From positions 1 to 22,644 of the forward strand of contig CAYJLB010000032.1 in NCBI GenBank assembly GCA_964370845.1: a stretch of DNA of 22,644 nt. Direction: 5' to 3'. Positions 1 through 7,017 of the stretch are shown here, one piece after another. Each line of letters starts with the position of its first letter. The first letter of the stretch is position 1. A program made the translations under genes and the position numbers. Source of the stretch: CAYJLB01 sp964370845 (lineage in GTDB: Bacteria; Bacillota; Clostridia; Oscillospirales; Ruminococcaceae). The notes beneath the pieces were generated by a model. That model made no database searches and was not told where the DNA came from. It saw nothing but the letters and a program-made list of their open reading frames with translations.

Positions 1-32
1 TTGGGTACCATAGAGGTTCTTATGTATTTGTG

Positions 33-113
33 AATAGTGATAGTTCGAGTCACCTAAAAGTGCTTTTTTACTCTTAGTACAGCCTTAAAAACGCATACTC
101 GAAAATCACTATT
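33..113. repeat. imperfect long inverted repeat at left edge
   Basis: Arms of about 17 nt at 33-50 and 97-113 pair as AATAGTGA/TCACTATT and TCGAGT/ACTCGA around a 46-nt loop, with a small internal loop between the two paired blocks. No coding frame or tRNA was recognised in 1-120. It lies downstream of the tRNA operon terminator, so it may be a separate structured RNA or the remnant of a small repeat element. Function is unknown. Confidence 0.5.
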
Positions 114-122
114 TTAGGGTAG

Positions 123-182
123 AAAAAATGGTCAAAACCCTGTATTTTACTGGATTTTACCAGTAGTACAGTCATTTTGACC
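123..182 (-). terminator. rho-independent terminator of the serine tRNA operon
   Basis: On the minus strand a long bulged hairpin spans 182-130. It is built of three paired blocks, GGTCAAAA/TTTTGACC, CTGTA/TACAG and TACTGG/CCAGTA, around a short loop. It is followed by a run of six U (128-123). It begins 8 nt after the 3' end of tRNA-Ser(GCT), as expected for the end of the tRNA transcript. Confidence 0.75.
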
Positions 183-190
183 AGATTATA

Positions 191-280
191 TGGCGGAGAA
201 GGAGGGATTTGAACCCTCGCGCCAGTTGCCCGACCTACACCCTTAGCAGGGGCGCCTCTTCACCACTTGAGTACTTCTCC
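191..280 (-). tRNA. tRNA-Ser (anticodon GCT)
   Basis: The 90-nt minus-strand sequence folds as a class II tRNA. The acceptor stem GGAGAAG pairs with CTTCTCC, and the discriminator G and CCA are encoded (TGG at 191-193 on the plus strand). The anticodon loop is CTGCTAA, giving anticodon GCT, which reads AGC/AGU serine codons. A long variable arm and a GGTTCAAATC T-loop are present. Both the length and the variable arm fit serine. It is the second gene of a two-tRNA transcript. Confidence 0.95.
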
Positions 281-317
281 AATAGTTGCCATAAAAGCTA
301 TTAAGTTATATAAGATT

Positions 318-346
318 AGCCTAAACACTTATTCAGTGTAAAGGCT
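318..346. other. hairpin between the two serine tRNAs
   Basis: AGCCT/AGGCT and ACACT/AGTGT pair around a 5-nt loop, with a symmetrical AA/AA mismatch (TT/TT on the minus strand). It sits 5 nt downstream of the mature 3' end of tRNA-Ser(TGA). There is no T-run, so it is more likely a processing structure in the precursor than a terminator. Confidence 0.55.
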
Positions 347-351
347 ATCTA

Positions 352-440
<89 letters not shown>

Positions 441-498
441 ATTAAGTCGCCTCATTCAGCGACTTAATTATTTTATCACAATTGAAATCGTTTGTCAA
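441..498 (-). promoter_or_regulatory. promoter and leader hairpin of the tRNA operon
   Basis: On the minus strand TTGACA (498-493), a 17-bp spacer and TAAAAT (475-470) form a near-consensus sigma-A promoter. The predicted transcript starts inside or at the edge of a perfect 10-bp inverted repeat (ATTAAGTCGC at 441-450 with GCGACTTAAT at 459-468, 8-nt loop) that abuts the mature 5' end of tRNA-Ser(TGA). The hairpin has no T-run. Confidence 0.75.
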
Positions 499-556
499 TA
501 CTTTTTTAAAAATATTTTTGCAAATTTTGCATTTTTTATTTTTATTGCAATTTTTA

Positions 557-1549
557 TTATAAAAGTTCAGCAATCAATTTTTCATATGGAATACTTGATA
601 AATATTTTGGAGCAATATCAAATACTGTTTTTGCGCCAAAATCCTTTTCACAAGCAAGTCTATAGGCTGCCCTTGCATAACAAATTAACACACTTGAAGT
701 AAATTCAGGGTTAGAGTCAAGTTTCAAAGAATACTCAATAACGTGAGTGTTACAGTCATTTTCGCCAGTTTTTCCACTATGAATAACAAATCCACCATGT
801 GGAATACCGCTATGTTCTTTGAGCAGAGTTTCCTCGTCAATAAAATGAACTACAGTGTCATAATCTGCGAAATAGTTTGGCATATTTTTTATTGTTTGTT
901 CAACAAAATCTTTGTCCGCTCCATCTTCAAGGACTACAAAGCACTCTCTTAAGTGTTTTTCTCTTGTTGAAAGTTCAGGATTTTCACCAGTTCTTACTTT
1001 ATTTAATGCTTCTTCAAGAGGAATAGTGTATTGTTTACCATTTTTCACGCCTTTAACACGTCTAATTGCATCAGAATGTCCTTGAGAAACACCTTTTCCC
1101 CAGAAAGTATAAGTTGTTCCTTTTGGCAGAATTGACATAGAGTACAATCTGTTTACAGAGAACATTCCAGGGTCCCAGCCCACTGAAATAATGCTTACTT
1201 TGTCATTTTCAAGAGCAACTTTATTTACTTGTGCATAAAATTCAGGAATTTTTGCATGAGTGTCAAAGCTGTCCACTGTGTTAAAATATTTTGTGTATTC
1301 AGGAGTTTGTTCAGGTAGGTCAGTTGCAGAACCTCCACACAATACTAAAACGTCAATTTTCCCAACAAAATCAAGTAACGAGTCAATGTTATAAGCCTCG
1401 ACACCTTTTGTAATAGGAGTAATTGTAGATGGGTCACGTCTTGTGAAAACTCCCACAAGCTCCATATCTTCGTTTTGCATAAGTGAGTATTCAACACCAC
1501 GTCCTAAGTTTCCATAACCTAAAATACCGATTTTAATTTTGTTATCCAT
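557..1549 (-). CDS. ddh: meso-diaminopimelate D-dehydrogenase
   Basis: A 330-residue protein, the normal size for Ddh (about 320-330). It catalyses the NADPH-dependent reductive amination of tetrahydrodipicolinate to meso-2,6-diaminopimelate, the one-step branch of lysine and peptidoglycan precursor synthesis in the cytoplasm. The N-terminus IKIGILGYGNLGRGVE is the dinucleotide-binding Rossmann turn. The family segments DSFDTHAKIPEF, SVGWDPGMFSVNR and FWGKGVSQGHSDAIRR (active-site and substrate-binding region) are all recognisable. The ATG at 1549 is chosen: an upstream in-frame TTG at 1570 overlaps the AAAGGA ribosome-binding site, so the longer reading is unlikely. It is transcribed from its own promoter just downstream of the MATE gene. 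No other lysine or cell-wall gene is adjacent. Confidence 0.93.
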   Translation of the reverse strand: MDNKIKIGILGYGNLGRGVEYSLMQNEDMELVGVFTRRDPSTITPITKGVEAYNIDSLLDFVGKIDVLVLCGGSATDLPEQTPEYTKYFNTVDSFDTHAKIPEFYAQVNKVALENDKVSIISVGWDPGMFSVNRLYSMSILPKGTTYTFWGKGVSQGHSDAIRRVKGVKNGKQYTIPLEEALNKVRTGENPELSTREKHLRECFVVLEDGADKDFVEQTIKNMPNYFADYDTVVHFIDEETLLKEHSGIPHGGFVIHSGKTGENDCNTHVIEYSLKLDSNPEFTSSVLICYARAAYRLACEKDFGAKTVFDIAPKYLSSIPYEKLIAELL

Positions 1550-1592
1550 TTCTATAACCAATCCTTTCAATTTATCAAAATTTAACCATAAT

Positions 1593-1621
1593 ATTATACC
1601 ATATCATTAGCAATTTTGCAA
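1593..1621 (-). promoter_or_regulatory. ddh promoter
   Basis: Minus strand: TTGCAA (1621-1616), a 17-bp spacer and a perfect TATAAT (1598-1593), about 40 nt upstream of the ddh ATG. It lies between the MATE stop codon and ddh, so ddh need not depend on the upstream gene. Confidence 0.7.
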
Positions 1622-1623
1622 TA

Positions 1624-2979
1624 TTAATTGGCTGATTTTGTCGATTTGGAATAGTGATAAATTGATTTTCCCCATTTATAGAAAATCATTGAGAAGATAA
1701 AGGTTAAAGCTTCCGCTAAGGGAACTGCAAGCCATACGCCGTTTATTCCGATAATATTTGGCAAAGTTAAAAGGCATATTACTGTGAAAACTAAAGTTCT
1801 TAGAATTGATAGCAATGCCGAAATTTTTCCGTTTGAAAGAGAAGTGAATAGGGTTGAAGTAAAAATATTAAATCCCATAAAAATATAGGCAAAGGCAAAA
1901 AGTCTAAATCCGTTTAATGTCATTGGATAAGTGCTACTTTCTGGGTCAACAAACAGTGATACTGCAAAATCTGCGAAGATAAAGGAAAATGCAATTACAA
2001 CCACTGAAGCTATTGCTATAAACCTAAAGCTTACCCTTGTGATTTTTTGAAGTTGGAGTTTGTCCATTGAACCATATTTATAGCTTATAACAGAAGAAAC
2101 TCCAAAAGAATATCCTCCATAAATTGCCGCTTGTAACATTTGAACATATAAAATTACAGTGATTGAAGTAACTCCACTTTCGGAAGCTAAATCTAATAAA
2201 ATTGCATTAAATAAAAAGGTTGTGATTGAAGCAGCAACGTTTGTAACAAATTCTGAAGAACCATTTACTACACTGCTTAAAAGGCGTTTCCCTTCCCACT
2301 TTGGTTTTACAAAACATAGTGGCGAATTTCTTTTTACAGCAAAATAAACTATACCGAAAATACCTGGAACGCAAAATCCTAAACCAGTTGCAATAGCTGC
2401 TCCCGAAATCCCCATACTCAATAAATCAAGGAAAACATAGTCTAAAATTATATTTGTAATTCCCCCAGCTAAACAAGAAACAAATCCCAAAATTGGTTTT
2501 CCCGCCGAGATGAAAAAGGTTTGAGTAAACACTTGTAAAAAAGCCATTGGAATAAAAAATGAGAATGTAAACAGATAATCTTTTGCATAAGGATAAAGCA
2601 ATTCCGAAGTTTTAAGCAATTCTAAAATAGGTTCAATAAAAATTATGAGGACACCCGCCAAAAGTATACTCGCCACTATCCCCACAAGGTAAATTAAAGT
2701 GAAAAACTGTTTCGCTAATTCTTCCTTTTTTTCGCCTAAAAATTTGCCTATTATAGCATTTGCCCCTGTTGCAAACATTAGTCCAAGGGACCAGGTTAAG
2801 CCGTAAGCAGGGTATACTATGTTTATTGCTGCAAGTGCGTTTTCTCCCACAAATTCGGATACAAATATACCGTCAATTGTCGTGTAAGATGACATAAAAA
2901 TCATCATTAATATAGTTGGGAGTGCGTACAAAAGCAAAGTTTTTGTTGTAAATTGCCTTGATAATTTATTATTTTCCAT
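1624..2979 (-). CDS. MATE family multidrug/cation exporter
   Basis: A 451-residue very hydrophobic protein with about twelve predicted membrane helices in two repeats. This fits the MATE (NorM/DinF/MepA-like) antiporters that export cationic drugs or metabolites using a Na+ or H+ gradient. The start of repeat one (LYALPTILMMIFMSSYTTID, then IFVSEFVGENALAAINIVYP) is a typical MATE helix 1-2 signature. The GTGANAIIG-like segment FATGANAIIGKFLGEKKEE follows. The ATG at 2979 is preferred over an in-frame ATG 75 nt upstream, because the upstream residues are charged, unlike a MATE N-terminus, and a GAAAGA element sits about 9 nt before 2979. Substrate cannot be told from sequence. The promoter overlaps a TetR-type palindrome, but no tetR gene is in the window. 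Confidence 0.88.
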   Translation of the reverse strand: MENNKLSRQFTTKTLLLYALPTILMMIFMSSYTTIDGIFVSEFVGENALAAINIVYPAYGLTWSLGLMFATGANAIIGKFLGEKKEELAKQFFTLIYLVGIVASILLAGVLIIFIEPILELLKTSELLYPYAKDYLFTFSFFIPMAFLQVFTQTFFISAGKPILGFVSCLAGGITNIILDYVFLDLLSMGISGAAIATGLGFCVPGIFGIVYFAVKRNSPLCFVKPKWEGKRLLSSVVNGSSEFVTNVAASITTFLFNAILLDLASESGVTSITVILYVQMLQAAIYGGYSFGVSSVISYKYGSMDKLQLQKITRVSFRFIAIASVVVIAFSFIFADFAVSLFVDPESSTYPMTLNGFRLFAFAYIFMGFNIFTSTLFTSLSNGKISALLSILRTLVFTVICLLTLPNIIGINGVWLAVPLAEALTFIFSMIFYKWGKSIYHYSKSTKSAN

Positions 2980-3033
2980 AAAGACCATTCTTTCTTCTAA
3001 ATTAATATTTAAAGTAGTATAGTTGAATTTACC

Positions 3034-3073
3034 TACCGTTCGGTATAATAGCATAATTTTACATTTTTGTCAA
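3034..3073 (-). promoter_or_regulatory. MATE promoter overlapping a TetR-type operator
   Basis: Minus strand: perfect TTGACA (3073-3068), a 17-bp spacer and TATTAT (3050-3045). The 12-bp perfect palindrome TACCGAACGGTA (3045-3034) shares one base with the -10 box and covers the predicted start site. Palindromes of the ACCG-NN-CGGT type at this position are typical operators of TetR/AcrR-family repressors of drug exporters. The identity of the repressor is inference. Confidence 0.7.
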
Positions 3074-3201
3074 GAGATAACTTCCGGTGTAACTTTCAAG
3101 TAAATCCCTTAATTTTATCTTACAGAAATACTAAAAAAGTTACATACCATTCTTCTTTCGTTTAATATTTTGTTCATAACTACTAAACATTTTTTTAGCA
3201 C

Positions 3202-3230
3202 TTGAAATATTAACAAATCTGGGTTATAAT
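3202..3230 (+). promoter_or_regulatory. promoter of the lipoprotein operon
   Basis: TTGAAA (3202-3207), a 17-bp spacer and a perfect TATAAT (3225-3230), giving a leader of roughly 85 nt before the ATG at 3321. Confidence 0.7.
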
Positions 3231-3320
3231 GATTATAGTAATTATTATGAGTTATTATGCTCTTTTGATTATTAAAAAAATTAACTGAAACGAATGGAAT
3301 GGAAGGAAAGGATTGATATT

Positions 3321-4691
3321 ATGAAAAAGAATTACATTAAAATTTCTATAATCGCTATGATTTTCGCAATTACAACTTTATTAACTGCTTGCGGAAATGA
3401 AACGCCTACTACACTTGACGGAGCTATTGAAAGTTCTGCTAAAAATATGCTTTCATCAAACACTGAAAAAGTTCTGGAAAAATTCACTGACGGTGGTTCG
3501 GTTGAGGTTTTCATTGACACTGGTTCAGTAAATGTAGCCGATATGGATAAAATTACATTTAAAGCTTATTTTGAAAACGAAACTGTTTCTACTATTAACA
3601 CAATTTTAAGAAGCCCATCTTTTATTGAACCAATTAATGCTACTATTTTTATTGACGACGAAAAAATTGTTGTTGAAGAAGAAAGTGTTTTAGTTGACGA
3701 TGATAAAGACACTGATGACTTAACTGCTATTGGTTTAAATTTTGCTGATATTGAGCCTTTAGTACAAACATATCTTGGCGTTAGCTTGGATAGTTTAATG
3801 CCTGCAACTGATGACGCTTCTACTGATTTAAATTCAGTAATTGACAGCATTAACCCTGAAGAATTTAGCAAAGAACTTGAAGAAATTTTCAATAGAGTAA
3901 TGGAAAACTCAATTAGCACAACAAATGTTCAAGACGGCGACAACACTATTATAAATGCAACTATTACAAATGAAGATTTAGCAGATATGCTTGAAACTTT
4001 GTATGCTGAATTTAATGCAAGTGCTAATTTAACAGCTCTTATGGACGCCTTAATGCCATATGTAAATGTTAATTTTGGTGAAGCTGGCGACTTTGAAAGT
4101 TTTGTTGAAGAACTTAGAACTACTGAACCTTATGAGATTGACGTAGAATTGACAACTGATAAAGACGGAAATATCATTGCCGCTTCTATTATATTAGAGC
4201 AAAATGGCGAAACTGGTTCAATTAATTATGAAATTTTAGGAAATGGTTTTTCACTTAATATTGTTGACAATGACGAAAGCATTTTAATTGCAAACAATAA
4301 TTATGAAGATGATACTATTTTAGCGCATACTTTCCTTGTAAGACAAAATGGTGAAGAAATTGCATCTGGTAACTATATTTTCCAAAAAGAAACTGGTAAA
4401 TTTACTTTAGACGTTACAAGTTATGGCGAAAAAGCATTTTCATGTGCTGGCGAATGGCTTTCTGAAAACAATGAAATTATTTTCAAATTGTATGATTTAA
4501 TGATTGATAAGGGTCAAGGTTTGGAAGAAATTCCTTATAGAATTGGCATTAATATTGTAGCAGATGATAAAGCTCCATCAATGCCTGAATACAAAAACTT
4601 TATGGACTTAACGCAAACTGAATTAAGTGACATTATGACAAAGTTTGTAGAAAATATGATTCCTATTACAACAAGCTATGAAAATAGCTAA
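3321..4691 (+). CDS. acidic surface lipoprotein of unknown function
   Basis: A 456-residue protein with a lipoprotein signal peptide: positively charged MKKNYIK, a hydrophobic stretch, and the lipobox LLTAC with the lipidated Cys at about residue 24. The mature part is acidic, rich in D/E/N/T, and mostly alternating short polar segments that look like beta-strands (for example GNIIAASIILEQNGETGSIN). It has no second membrane segment and no enzyme motif that I recognise. The ATG at 3321 has a GGAAAGGA ribosome-binding site 8 nt upstream; an upstream in-frame ATG at 3294 would precede that site and is rejected. It has its own promoter and is followed 18 nt later by a small membrane protein, so the two probably form an operon. 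Function unknown; an envelope-anchored binding or scaffold protein is possible. Confidence 0.8.
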   Translation: MKKNYIKISIIAMIFAITTLLTACGNETPTTLDGAIESSAKNMLSSNTEKVLEKFTDGGSVEVFIDTGSVNVADMDKITFKAYFENETVSTINTILRSPSFIEPINATIFIDDEKIVVEEESVLVDDDKDTDDLTAIGLNFADIEPLVQTYLGVSLDSLMPATDDASTDLNSVIDSINPEEFSKELEEIFNRVMENSISTTNVQDGDNTIINATITNEDLADMLETLYAEFNASANLTALMDALMPYVNVNFGEAGDFESFVEELRTTEPYEIDVELTTDKDGNIIAASIILEQNGETGSINYEILGNGFSLNIVDNDESILIANNNYEDDTILAHTFLVRQNGEEIASGNYIFQKETGKFTLDVTSYGEKAFSCAGEWLSENNEIIFKLYDLMIDKGQGLEEIPYRIGINIVADDKAPSMPEYKNFMDLTQTELSDIMTKFVENMIPITTSYENS

Positions 4692-4709
4692 CGAAAGGAT
4701 AAACTAGAG

Positions 4710-5141
4710 ATGATATTAAATATTGCTATCGTAGTATTTATTATATTAGAAATTTCTAATGTAGCGATTTTATATTTTGCTCCTGACTCAAAACTAGGAA
4801 ATGGAGTTGCTATTTTTAATGGTTGGCACACTGCTAAAAAAGATGAGGAAAGTCGATTGTTTGCTAAATATATGGCAAATTGGGTTGCTGGTTCTAAATT
4901 AGTTTTTATTGCTTTACTTATTGTGGTTTTGATTGCTGGAAATGAAATGATTAAGGTTCATACTATGATTGCTATGATATTGTCAATTTCAACCTATTTT
5001 TTTAGACTTCACCCTATTATAAAAAAACTTGATAGCATGGGCGAGGTTAGCCCTAAGGGTTATTCAAAAAAATTATTCTTTATGATTTTGGGTTTTGTTT
5101 CAATGTTCACGACTGCTTTAATTTTACATGTTATAATATAA
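4710..5141 (+). CDS. small four-helix membrane protein, unknown function
   Basis: A 143-residue protein with four clear hydrophobic segments, at about residues 1-23, 57-77, 83-98 and 121-142. They are joined by short charged loops (PDSKLGNGVAIFNGWHTAKKDEESR between the first two, including a conserved-looking NGWHTAKKDEES stretch; LHPIIKKLDSMGEVSPKGYSKK between the last two). It has an AAAGGA ribosome-binding site about 10 nt before the ATG. It lies 18 nt behind the lipoprotein gene and ahead of a good terminator, so both are read from the promoter at 3202. I do not recognise a named family. Confidence 0.75.
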   Translation: MILNIAIVVFIILEISNVAILYFAPDSKLGNGVAIFNGWHTAKKDEESRLFAKYMANWVAGSKLVFIALLIVVLIAGNEMIKVHTMIAMILSISTYFFRLHPIIKKLDSMGEVSPKGYSKKLFFMILGFVSMFTTALILHVII

Positions 5142-5169
5142 TTTTTATACTATAAATTTAGCAAGAATT

Positions 5170-5204
5170 AAAGACGGATTTCTTTATTGAATTCCGTCTT
5201 TTTT
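5170..5204 (+). terminator. rho-independent terminator of the lipoprotein operon
   Basis: AAGACGGA (5171-5178) pairs with TCCGTCTT (5193-5200), followed by a run of T to 5204. It lies about 30 nt after the stop of the membrane protein gene. Confidence 0.85.
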
Positions 5205-5286
5205 GCTGTATATGTATAAATATTATAGTAAAAAAGACTAAATATTGTTTCCTTTATTATATTATTTTAAATTAGAGGAAAAACTA

Positions 5287-5316
5287 TTGACAAAAGGGTA
5301 AAAAAGTGTGTACAAT
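5287..5316 (+). promoter_or_regulatory. promoter of the pot operon
   Basis: Perfect TTGACA (5287-5292), an 18-bp spacer and TACAAT (5311-5316). The leader to the potA ATG is about 115 nt. It contains two inverted repeats that share a left arm: TGTAG (5371) with CTACA (5400), and TAGTTAA (5373) with TTAACTA (5407). These two pairings exclude each other. The rest of 5205-5286 shows nothing beyond AT-rich sequence. Confidence 0.75.
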
Positions 5317-6021
5317 AATGTTGTGAAAATCCTGTGAAAATTGGGTTTTATCGGGGAATATAAATGAATTTGTAGTTAAATCTTTTTACAATCCTAAAGC
5401 TACATATTAACTATATAATTGAGAGGAATGGTCATTTTAATGAAAATAATCGAGTTTAAAAACATTGTTAAGACGTTTGGTACGGAAATTGTTCTTGATA
5501 ATATTGATTTAAGTGTGAATGAGGGAGAGTTTGTTACATTACTTGGACCTTCAGGTTGCGGAAAAACTACACTTTTACGTATTTTAGGCGGGTTTTTAGA
5601 ACAAGACAATGGCGAGGTTATTTTTGACGGAAGTGATATTAGTAAAGTTCCTCCATATAAACGTGAACTTAATACAGTTTTTCAAAAATATGCACTTTTC
5701 CCTCACTTAAATGTTTATGACAACATTGCTTTTGGGCTAAAAATTAAAAAGGAAGCAAAAGACGTTATTAAACAAAAAGTTATGAGAATGCTTAAACTTG
5801 TTGGGCTTGAAGGTTTTGAAAAACGTAGTATTTTACAAATGTCCGGTGGGCAACAACAAAGGGTTGCTATAGCTAGGGCATTAATTAACGAGCCTAAAGT
5901 TTTGCTTTTAGATGAACCTTTAGGAGCGCTTGACTTAAAACTTAGAAAAGAAATGCAAATTGAACTTAAAAAAATCCAACTAGAGGTTGGAATTACTTTT
6001 ATATATGTAACCCATGACCAA

Positions 6022-6024
6022 TAG
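6022..6024 (+). other. in-frame TAG replacing a conserved Glu in potA
   Basis: The codons read ACC CAT GAC CAA TAG GAA GCT CTT ACC ATG, that is T-H-D-Q-stop-E-A-L-T-M. In the family the stop position is almost always Glu (GAG or GAA), so a single G-to-T change in GAG explains it. There is no frameshift on either side. TAG is an ordinary stop elsewhere here (it ends potB at 7945-7947 and potA itself), so a genome-wide reassignment is not supported. Confidence 0.9.
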
Positions 6025-6366
6025 GAAGCTCTTACCATGTCGGACACAATTGTTGTAATGAAAAAGGGACAAATCCAACAAATTGGTTCTCCTACTGATA
6101 TTTATAACGAGCCTGTAAATGAGTTTGTGGCTAATTTTATTGGAGAAAGTAACATTATTGACGGTGTTATGAATTCTGATTATTTAGTTACTTTTGAAGA
6201 TAAGAAATTTGAATGTGTTGACTTTGGTTATGGTAAAGACGAGGAAGTTGACGTTGTAATTCGCCCTGAGGACATTGATATTGTGGATTGCGATTTAGGT
6301 AAGCTTAAAGGCGTTGTTAAATCAGTTTTGTTCAAAGGCGTACATTATGAGATTGTGGTAGAAACT

Positions 6367-6897
6367 AAGGCTGGTACTTCAATTTCTGTTACAATGCACG
6401 TTTCTAATGAAAAACCTGTTTATAATAAAGAAGCTAACGAAAAAATCAGTGCAAATGATTTTTATTTGGACATTGCGGACGTAAAAGAGCTTACTAATGC
6501 AGATATTATCGCAAGGGCTGACGCTCAGGCTTGGGACCCTATTAAGGACGAATTTTTGTCAATTTCAAAGATTGAGTATGAAATTTTACCAGAAAATGGA
6601 ACTTATCCAGTTACCTTTTACACTCACGCAGGTACAAATGTTACTATTAATATGATTGTTGAAGATGAAAATCGTGTTGTAAACAAAATTTATCAAGAGG
6701 AAATTTTCGCAGTTAAGTTCTTTAAAACTTGTGATGAAATTAAGGAAAGTATCGCTCTTGAAACTGACTTAAAAACTTGGGCAAATGCTTCAGCTTGGAG
6801 TCTTGAAGACGGTACAGCTGTTGAAATAACTGACGTTGTTTACGATTTTGACCCAGAAAACATTACTCCTGGCACTTATAATGTTACCTTTAAAACT
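6367..6897 (+). repeat. two tandem Ig-like repeats inside PotA TOBE domain
   Basis: This stretch encodes about 177 residues between the two halves of the TOBE domain, as two units of about 86 and 91 residues. Matching points are: AGTSISVTM / AGTNVTINM at the unit starts, KISANDFYL / EIFAVKFFK, ADAQAWD / ANASAWS, and GTYPVTFYT / GTYNVTFKT at the ends. The pattern I-x-A-x-x-F, (A)xA-x-A-W and G-T-Y-x-V-T-F matches the Ig-like repeats of Listeria-type and related Gram-positive surface proteins. The flanking TOBE strand HYEIVVET has the same Y-x-x-V-x-x-T shape, so each junction lies at an equivalent beta-strand. The family label is inference. Confidence 0.75.
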
Positions 6898-7017
6898 CAA
6901 GGGTTTGAATATAAAATTGACACTACCGACAAAACGGAAGTAGGAAAAGAAGTTGGACTAACTTTCTTCCCTGAAGACATTCACATAATGTCCAAGTAGC
7001 GAATCGCTACTCATATG

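Larger units (their letters stand above)
5440..6999 (+). pseudogene. potA: spermidine/putrescine ABC transporter ATPase with in-frame stop
   Basis: If the TAG at 6022 is read through, this is a 519-residue PotA, the cytoplasmic ATPase that powers polyamine import with PotB, PotC and PotD. All ABC motifs lie before the stop: Walker A GPSGCGKTT (36-44), Q-loop Gln82, signature MSGGQQQ (134-140), Walker B VLLLDEP (154-160), H-loop His192 in THDQ. The TAG is codon 195, where PotA proteins read THDQEEALTMSD. Downstream the frame stays open to a normal TAG at 6997 and carries the rest of the nucleotide-binding domain and the TOBE domain (VVIRPEDI, LFKGVHYE, then GLTFFPEDIHIMSK). A 177-residue insert splits the TOBE domain; without it the length would be about 342, the usual PotA size. 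The second part alone could start at ATG 6037 after an AGGAAG sequence. It may be a recent null allele, a recoded gene, a split gene or a sequencing error. Confidence 0.85.

Noticed and set aside
511..540. ddh terminator at the TGCAAAATTTGCA palindrome
   Set aside because: The stem is six A/T-rich pairs and the following sequence is mostly A on the minus strand, so termination there is not convincing.
1550..1570. Longer ddh reading frame starting at TTG 1570
   Set aside because: The extra codons contain the ribosome-binding site of the ATG at 1549, and Ddh proteins normally begin close to the Rossmann strand.
6022..6024. Genome-wide TAG reassignment or pyrrolysine/selenocysteine codon
   Set aside because: TAG ends potB and potA normally, selenocysteine uses TGA, and ABC ATPases have no known need for pyrrolysine at this position.
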